A stretch of 64,000 nt of DNA from Ectobius pallidus (Eukaryota; Arthropoda; Insecta; Blattodea; Ectobiidae), in contig CAXKWD010000002.1 in assembly GCA_964059195.1 (NCBI GenBank), positions 169,824,559 through 169,888,558 of the forward strand. Reading direction: 5' to 3'. This document shows positions 56,896-64,000 of this stretch, in pieces. Positions within the stretch are counted from its first letter, which is position 1, and every line of letters starts with the position of its first letter. Both the position numbers and the translations under genes were made by a program. The notes under the pieces are model-generated. The model saw only the letters and a list, made by a program, of their open reading frames with translations. It made no database searches and was not told where the DNA came from.

Positions 56896-57334
56896 TTTGC
56901 ACAATACAAACAATGAAATATCAGTACTGTATTGTAAATAATGATTATATGAACTTAAAAATGCCTTATATATACACTCTTATACTTAATGAACTGAAAA
57001 TATATACCATAATGCAAACAGTCTTAATTCATATACGTTTACTAGTCATACAAAAGGACGGAAGCTCACATTATTATTCCTTCAGAAAGGGAAAAAGGTA
57101 TTGAAATTAAGTTTCTTTACAGCATTCTGGAAAATAATTCTTGCTGATATTTCCTACAATTCAGCAGTATAATCTGCTATTGTTCAAATCATTATAAATA
57201 GTACTAGGTGTGATTTTCTAGATTATTATCACAGTTCATATTCTATAAAATAGTCCCTGCATAGTTTATCATTTTTTCCTTCTTTCCTCACACACACATT
57301 GAACAACCAAGATTGTTCACAAGACTGATTAAAT

Positions 57335-57982
57335 TTGAAGATCAATTATAAAAAAACAGAATACTTAACCAATGATACAGATGAATTGTACATCGAAGGG
57401 GAAAGAATAAAAAAGGTTAACAACTTCTGCTATTTAGGTACAATCTTAGAAAAAGGGGGAACACCAGACATGGATATCAATCAAAAGATAAATAATGGGA
57501 GGAAAGTAATTGGAATGTTGAACTCAGTCTTATGGAGCAGGAACATCATTTGTAGCACGAAGAGAATAATATTTAAGTCAATATTGCAAAGTATAGTGTT
57601 ATATGGAGCAGAGATGTGGACAATGAACAGAAAACATATGAACAAACTGAATGTATTGGAAATGGATTTTTGGAGAAGATCAGCCAGAGTCTCACAAAGA
57701 GACAAAGTAAGGAATGCAGAAATACAAAGAAGGATGGAAGTGGAAGAAGACATTAACAATACTATTGAGCGGAAGAGACTACAGTGGTATGGTCACGTAC
57801 GAAGGATGGAAGAAGGAAGGATACCAAAATATATACTTGAATGGGAAATTGGAAGGAGAACAAGAAGAGGGCGTCCTGCGACTACATGGATCAACAGTGT
57901 ACAGATATCAATGGGAAGAGTTGGTGCAGTGGAAGAAGATACACAGGACAGAGAAAAATGGAGACAGATTATTAACAAATGA
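57335..57982 (+). pseudogene. LINE ORF2 C-terminal half (RTE-like)
   Basis: An open frame of 215 codons: NNFCYLGTILEKGG, LQSIVLYGAEMWTM, LQWYGHVRRMEEGRIPKYIL and GRRTRRGRPATTW. It lacks the catalytic YADD box, which would be just upstream. No stop within, so it looks young, or merely short. Family differs from the RTE copies at 5107 and 54572. Confidence 0.8.
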
Positions 57983-58559
57983 TGACAAGCTCAGAAAAGT
58001 GTATTGATTATGTTGAAATGTGACATGTGGATACTTTGTTTTAATTTGTATTGTTTGGTTGGAGGACAGCCTCTGTATTGAGGGAAAACTCAGGATGTAT
58101 GTATGTTTATTAAATATGCCAGGCTTCCCAAACCCATAAGAAAATTTTGCACAATCAACCTATCTTCTCCCCCATCTCAATGATTTAGTCTTGTCTCAAC
58201 TAACACAAAGCCTACAGCAAGGAAAAGGTTCAGTGGAAAGAATTTTTTGCCGACATCTGGCATAGCATGCTCACATTAAGTTAAATTTGTTTAACATTTT
58301 CATATACTGTATATAATTTATTTTACAAACATCCCTTTTTCTCAACTAATTAAAGCCTACTGTGATAAATAAAATGTTGGTGGATGGGATTTTTTACAGA
58401 CTACTCAAATAGCATACTTACTACCCATTGTTTACACAAACTCCAGCTTGGTTGAGGCTGAGACAATTAAATACATAATTTTTGCAATAAGTCCTCTTTT
58501 CTAGGTATCAAATTTGTGAAGTGAGAAAATTATATTGTCCATGCCCAGAGTATAGGAAG

Positions 58560-59392
58560 CAGTGCTTTTTTTCTAACAAAAAAGGTGGCAGTACACACCG
58601 AAACTTTTTAACTGAATCACACTGGAGCTCCCACATTTATCCCAGAAGTAATTTTTCTGAGTTAATGTCGAATAGTTGGGCCTATCATGGCCAGAAATGT
58701 TTCTCCCCTGAATTGCAGTAAAATTACCGGTGCTTGCGACATTCTCTAAAGATTAATTTTATTCACTGTTTGCAGGTTTATGAGATAGCCTACCTAAAAA
58801 ACATTGTCATGCACTCTTTTATTGAGCACCGGTTCAAAATAATTACATATTTTGCTCATTTCACTTCTCTACTTGTGAACCACATGCAAACCTTGATCCT
58901 ACCGTACAATTGTACTAAACAACTGTGAATTCATTTGCCTCTGCAACACAAATGAAGGGGTTTCTTTTCAAATTATATGTAAACAACGAATGCAGTTAAA
59001 TTTAAACACGCACTAACCCCTGATTAACTATGATGGTTAGCAATTTACTACTTGTTTGTTACTACATTAGCATTAACTGCACTTGGTGCAATACTTGATC
59101 TGTTAGTATGGCCTTGGCAACAGGAGCAGTTTGCTGAGGGCTGGAAAAACCAAACCCAACTCTCTTGCAGTCCAGTAGCCATGGCAATTTACAGAAACTA
59201 CAATGTTCTTGTATGCATGCTATTTTGTATGTAGAAATCTAACAAAAACAACAAACAATCTTGATTTTAAGTAATAGGCCATAATTTTATAGGAATTGTG
59301 AAAGGAATATTCCGGGTAACATCCAATTTTTTTAAAGGAAAAAAAGGCGCCAGTACTCCGTACTGTTGCATACCGTCACAAAAAAAGCACTG
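58560..59392. mobile_element. hAT-type MITE with perfect 8-bp duplication
   Basis: Both flanks are ATAGGAAG (58552-58559 and 59393-59400). Ends CAGTGCTTTTTTT are inverted; the next bases (GGTGGCAGTAC left, GGCGCC-AGTAC right) also correspond. 833 bp, no transposase. CAGTG ends and 8-bp duplication are typical for hAT. Confidence 0.92.
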
Positions 59393-60091
59393 ATAGGAAG
59401 TATAAATTTATATTTATGTGAATTTCTATTGCTATTATTAATTTATAGGAATGAATTCTATCAGTATCCTCTTTAAATTGAGTACTCTGCAAACACTAGT
59501 GTTGCCATGGAGATGGCTTAACTTATTGGTTTCAATACCATGCAGTGTGAATTCAATGTGGTGAGTTCAGTGTAAGATCTTTTATTAAGTGTATGACATT
59601 TTAAAACATATTTTAACATAATATAAGTATTATATGCAAGTACTTAAAAATCCTACACATTGTTACATTATACATAGTGTAGAAATTCTTTTTTTAAAGT
59701 ACATTTTTTAATTGCTACATTTTTATCATAATTTTGTTATGTTGTGGATTCAAATAAACAATGATTAATTTTGTCAAGCCAGCATTGTGTCGTAACGATG
59801 AGTGACGTAATCAGCGCAAGATTTGCTAGAAGGCTAGTGTGATTCAGAAATACATGCCTCTCAGCTGACGATTTACAGCGGTTATTGGCCTCCCTCCTCT
59901 TCTCTCTCTCTTCTTTCCCCTCAACCATTTCCCAATGCGTGGCAGTTAGCTGTTTCAGTCGGCCATGCATAGGCTTGAGCTTGTATGTGCCGTGTTCCTA
60001 TTTGCAGAAAGTATTACGCCGTCTTTTGTTTAGTCTTCAATGTAATCACAGGTATGTTTGGATGTGAATTGTGATTGCAAGTGCGCTAGGA

Positions 60092-60255
60092 TGACGTCAT
60101 TATGTAAAAAGCTATAAAAAGGAAGCAGTTCCTTTATTCGCCCTCATTTGCTCAAGTTTGGACCAGGGAACAACATGTGATTGTTTAGATTCTGTTTGCT
60201 GCCAAAATGTAGGCTGCATTTAGGCTTCGTTTCTTTGCTTGCATCATGTTTCAAG
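60092..60255 (+). promoter_or_regulatory. promoter-like cluster: CRE, TATA box and splice donor
   Basis: TGACGTCA at 60092-60099, TATAAAAA at 60113-60120, and about 135 bases further a good donor TCAAG|GTACGT at 60256. Together they would form a plus-strand promoter with a short non-coding first exon. No protein start of note. It could also be a decayed LTR. Confidence 0.35.
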
Positions 60256-60259
60256 GTAC

Positions 60260-62625
60260 GTGGAATTTTTGTATAGAATGAAATATGTTAGTATATATGT
60301 GTGGGACTGCATGTTTGTGTAAAATATTTATTATGATCATTGTCTTTTTTTCCTAGCATGCGTTTGTGAATCTAGGCCTTGTAACATGTGATGGTGGGCT
60401 TGCTTGTTTGTATAGAACTTTCTTTAAGTGAATGAAATACAGAATTAATAGAATAAATGTAGATTTTTGCTCGGCCACCCTTTTTATTTTAAAGTAAATA
60501 GCCTAGACTCGGTTCATTTCTTGGCATGCTGGGATATTTTGTTGTTGAGGTTGGGTCATTATTTTATTTTTCTCATGCAGTCTCCACTTTCCTTCCACGT
60601 TCCTGAACATGTGTTGTTTTTCGAAATTATTTTGTCCTGTATTAATTTGAGTTCTTACTTTGGTCCTATGTGCATTTGAGCCTGTTTCCTTCTATGCCTA
60701 AGGAAGGGAGCAGTATTTTCAATTTAGGCCATGTTATATTTGGAGCATGATGTTAAAAGGTATGAGTGATGGGTCTGCGCAGATTATCTTGGATGCTTGG
60801 GTACATAAAGGTATGTTAGCGATTGTATTTTAACTGCTTGTGTATATATTTTTAAATTGATAGGGTTTTGAATTTTATTGTAACCATCTGGTTATTTGAA
60901 ATTAATACTATTTTCAGAATTAATTAAAGAAATATTTTAAAGAGGTGCTTCACACAATTTTGTTTTAAAAAGGAAATGTTTTGCATGTAAACTAATTTGC
61001 TTCTTTTCCAGGATTTATCTATTTGTAAAATGAAACAGGGCTTCACCCTAATATGTATTTAATGTGGACCTTCAGTCCAAGTGTTTACTCTGTCTTTATT
61101 TCAGGTTTTATACTCAAATATTTCCACTGTCTAGCTCATGTTTAGATTTATATGTAATAGGGATTTATTTACAATATATTTTATTATATTAGCTTCCACT
61201 AGAAGTAAATGTCTAGTTCTTTTGACGAGGAGACTGGAACTTAGTTCCAAGCTCTTCGTTTCTTTCGTTTCCCTCTCCCTTGGTCATAGTTTTCAGAGCC
61301 TCTGGAGTTAAAGAAAATGGAGCCCAGCAGAAAAGAAGAATATTGTTACCTGGTGACCGCAAAGAGAGGGGAGGGGGTTACAATAGCTGTCGGCTTTGTA
61401 TGAGTTGAGAAAATGTGATGCTGATAAAGTAAAATATTCTATTCAGATCATTCTATCTTTACCCCTAACAAGTTCTGCAGAAAGAATTATGAGTAAGTTC
61501 AAAATTTTCAAAAATAGACTGAGAAGCAGCATGGGAGATGGTTGACTACCGGTATCTAATAAGCTGTCCATCCACAACATTTACTGATAAATTTTCTTTA
61601 ACAAGTGTACAAAGAGGAAAAGTGCTTCCTTAAAGGCCATGAAAAGTATACACCATAAAAGTATATACCATAGTCTTTGGTGGATGGGCACCTTGCATAG
61701 GCCTATTTCCTTTTCAATGTGCATGGCAGTGTATTTGGCAAGACATTTGCTGTTTATATTTTGTCAGAAGACTTTTCAAATCACTGGATAGGTTTGAATT
61801 AATATCAAAAATTTATTATGTGTCAGCCAGAAATGAGAACTGTTGTAGTTATGCAACTGGAGAAGAAATGTCGTAAATATAATGAGAGTAGGGGCTAGGG
61901 GTCTGGTTGACCTGGGTGACACGCAACTGCTGATTAGTCATTCTTGCAGCCAAACAAATAAACAGATAAGGATCTCGCTGCAATAAATAATCGAGTAAGA
62001 TTTATTGTCCTAGTCAGGCAATTACGTAGTTCTGGTCATTCAAAAATTTTAACATTTAAATCATGCTAGGGAACTTTCAAGCCTCTAGCGACCAACAGAA
62101 GGCTAAGCATACCAACCAATTATAGTAATTTTATAAGTTTATTTGTGATATTATTATATAAGGCAAAGCAAATTAAATTAATTAATTACAACATACCGGT
62201 ATGTAAAAACCACAATATTATAAAATAATTATATAGGCTTAATTTTACTGTACAAAGGGCAGCTACCCACCAGGGGACTAAGATTTATTTCTTGTGTTCC
62301 AGTAAGATCAATACAAATGATGTGTAAGGCAAGTTACTAAATTCACTGATAGATCCATCTGATGCCATTGAGCTTTCTTCAGACCATTTTTTTTATTCAG
62401 TAATGGAATCCATCAGCAATCCATCAAACAGTTCTCTGCTTTCTGATGAGTTTGCACTGCTTTCCATTAACTGAAATCAGTTTAATCGAGCTTGAATGTC
62501 TGAGGTTCAGATTAAGTTTACCAGCAAGACATGTCCTTATACTTTAAGGATGTCCTGGCATTCTTATTCATTTTTCAAAATTTGTAATATGTCCTTATAT
62601 TTATATAATCATTTTTTAAACACAT
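60260..62625. other. non-coding stretch, nothing recognised
   Basis: Less AT-rich than average to 60800. No coding frames with family signatures, no paired repeats. Confidence 0.5.
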
Positions 62626-62630
62626 TTTGT

Positions 62631-63110
62631 TGGCCTGGGTGGTGCAGTCAGTATCGCACAGGCTTTCTGTGCCCAAGGTTGCAGGCTTGATCCTGGCCCA
62701 GGTCAATGGCATTTATATGTGCATAAATGTGACAGGTCCATGCCTGTATATTTACAGGCATGTAAAAGAACTCCGCTGTTGTGGGTGAGTTGGTAGTGTG
62801 ACTGCCAGCCACCTGGGTGGCCCGGGTTTGATTCCCGGCCGGGTCGGGGATTTTTCAGTAGTGAAAAATGTGTTTCCCGGGTTCAGGACTGGGTGTGTGT
62901 GTCCTTAGGATTAAGTAGGTAGGGGAATGGCGCACCCCGGTAACAAATCCACTGTGAATATCCCCTTACGGGATCACCAGGGGTCGTTCGCAAACCTGAG
63001 GAATAACTTTTTTTAAAAGAACTCTTGCAGGACAAAATTCTGGCACACTGGCAATGGTCACAGGCCTAATTTGCAGTACATCCCCGTTATTAAATAACCA
63101 TTAACCAACC
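62631..63110 (+). mobile_element. tRNA-derived SINE family A, interrupted
   Basis: Head GGCCTGGGTGGTGCAGTCAG (A box region) and GGCTTGATCCTGGCC (B box), body with GGCATTTATATGTGCATAAA and ACAGGCATGTAAAAGAACTC, resuming at 63025 with TTGCAGGACAAAATTCTGGC and ending near a TAAATAACC tail. Interrupted by SINE B at 62774-63014. The middle matches the fragment at 34352. Confidence 0.88.
62774..63014 (+). mobile_element. tRNA-derived SINE family B, copy 2, nested
   Basis: Flanked by the perfect 10-bp duplication AAAAGAACTC (62764-62773 and 63015-63024). 241 bp, ends in T7. Body matches 33123-33366 throughout (GGGATCACCAGGGGTCGY, CGCACCCCGGTAACA). Confidence 0.93.
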
Positions 63111-63114
63111 AATT

Positions 63115-64000
63115 TCCACATTTTACCAAATGATGTCTCTGAGCATTATATCAGAATCTAATTTCCACTGAAATCGTAATCTTTTTGCACACCTATGCAC
63201 ATTTCACTTTTATTATTAACAGCATTAATCCCTTTGTTACACTCTCTTTGTTCGAAAATTCTAATTTAAATTCTGCTGTTGGTAGTAATGACCAGAATGT
63301 TACAGAATATTAAGTAGGCTGCAGGGTTTTATTTTATGCATTCAGTTCATAAATAGGGAAAAGAAAACACAAGTGTACTGCTGTGAACATGAATCTATTG
63401 AGAAAAATTTGTGATAACTAACCTCCAGTCCGTGGAATCCATCTCTCATCAGTCTGATGAATTTAGAAACTTACCAATAACAATACATACAGAATATTTT
63501 ATTTTTATTTTTAATTCAGCTTATAGTCCAGTCAAATTATCACAAAAAAAAGTCATGTGGATGCAAAATTTAGGGTAGAGCTAATTTTTTTACATGATGT
63601 CTGGGATGGTTTTGAGAGTAATTTCTGACATTTTGCCAACAAAATTTTTTGCCGCCGGAGCCGCCATCTTGAAAAAACTTCAAAATTTTCTATTTTATTT
63701 CTGTTTTTGCCCATTATCTGCCAAAATGTTTTATTATCCATCCTAAAAGTGGACTAAATTTGCCACAGTTTGAGATCAAATTGAGTTTTCTACCATGAAT
63801 AGTTTCTCCGAATTTCAGCAACATTTTGCAAAAAATAAAAAAATCTGAACTTTCAACTAGTTTTTGCTCGCTATCTTCTAAATGACCAAACCTTCAGTAA
63901 AATTTCGAAGGATAACTTTTAAACTAGAGTAAATTTGCAACAAGTTGAGCATTTAATGTTTTCATACCTATTATAGGTCACCAGATACAGAGGTATCTTC
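63115..64000. other. AT-rich end of window
   Basis: No supportable gene. 63590-63870 has CCGCCATCTTGAAAAAACTT and several TTTGCCA/TTTGC words; it may be an old repeat that continues out of the window. Confidence 0.4.

Noticed and set aside
58521..58721. Cys-rich 66-codon open frame
   Set aside because: Spans the border of the hAT MITE at 58560, so it cannot be an ancestral gene.
62780..62850. possible tRNA gene (GGTGAGTTGGTAGTGTGACTG with a B box)
   Set aside because: Part of a 241-bp SINE with defined target duplication and a second copy at 33123.
1..64000. bacterial-type systems such as CRISPR arrays, operons, riboswitches or toxin-antitoxin pairs
   Set aside because: Intron-exon structure, SINEs and LINEs mark animal DNA; no regularly spaced palindromic repeats with unique spacers were seen.

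Overview
This window is animal, almost certainly insect, chromosomal DNA: AT-rich, intron-dominated and full of decayed transposable elements. The one host gene I can support is on the minus strand. Four exons (52472-52697, 39925-40201, 29639-29866 and 26463-26742) join with matching codon phases and canonical splice sites. They encode the last two SH3 domains and an Arg/Gly/Pro-rich linker and tail of RIM-binding protein (Rbp/RIMBP), a presynaptic active-zone scaffold. Both ends of the run continue past what I can see: the first exon has an acceptor at its upstream edge and the last has a donor at its downstream edge. The whole window may therefore lie inside one gene with introns of about 12.3, 10.1 and 2.9 kb. 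Large introns, the tRNA-derived SINEs and the mix of mariner, RTE, Helitron and BEL/Pao debris would fit a cockroach, termite or another large-genome polyneopteran; that assignment is inference.

Layout, left to right. 0-7 kb: Helitron end, mariner pseudogene, two LINE fragments, a palindromic MITE and a well-kept RTE reverse transcriptase fragment. 8.2-13.5 kb: a complete but dead copia-type LTR retrotransposon with GTTAC target duplications; its 5' LTR is split by a TA-flanked MITE. 13.5-19 kb: mostly unique-looking AT-rich DNA, a hAT transposase relic and a hAT-type MITE with an 8-bp duplication. 19.4-22.7 kb: two Helitron 5' ends in tandem, abutting an R2-like LINE on the minus strand. 25-30 kb: internally deleted mariner and two Rbp exons.

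31-36.4 kb: a DDE transposase gene relic (minus strand) split by a 4.67-kb insertion, which itself carries a 1.84-kb unclassified element with duplicated ends, a SINE, an inverted pair of mariner fragments and a direct repeat containing a GTGATGCACGGGAC box. 36.7-39 kb: BEL/Pao relic. 39.9-45.2 kb: an Rbp exon, then a LINE reverse transcriptase relic interrupted by a full-length mariner (with a foldback inside) and a PIF/Harbinger MITE. 46-52 kb: mariner, a LINE with a pogo-like MITE inside its ORF1, and a repeat with a hammerhead-like motif. 52.5-57 kb: Rbp exon, LINE ends, a THAP-domain relic and a minus-strand RTE. 57-64 kb: LINE fragment, hAT MITE with perfect 8-bp duplication, a promoter-like cluster, and one SINE inserted in another with a perfect 10-bp duplication.

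The nesting order can be read directly in several places because target-site duplications survive and the interrupted coding sequence resumes on the far side. No intact transposase, reverse transcriptase, tRNA, rRNA or CRISPR array was found.
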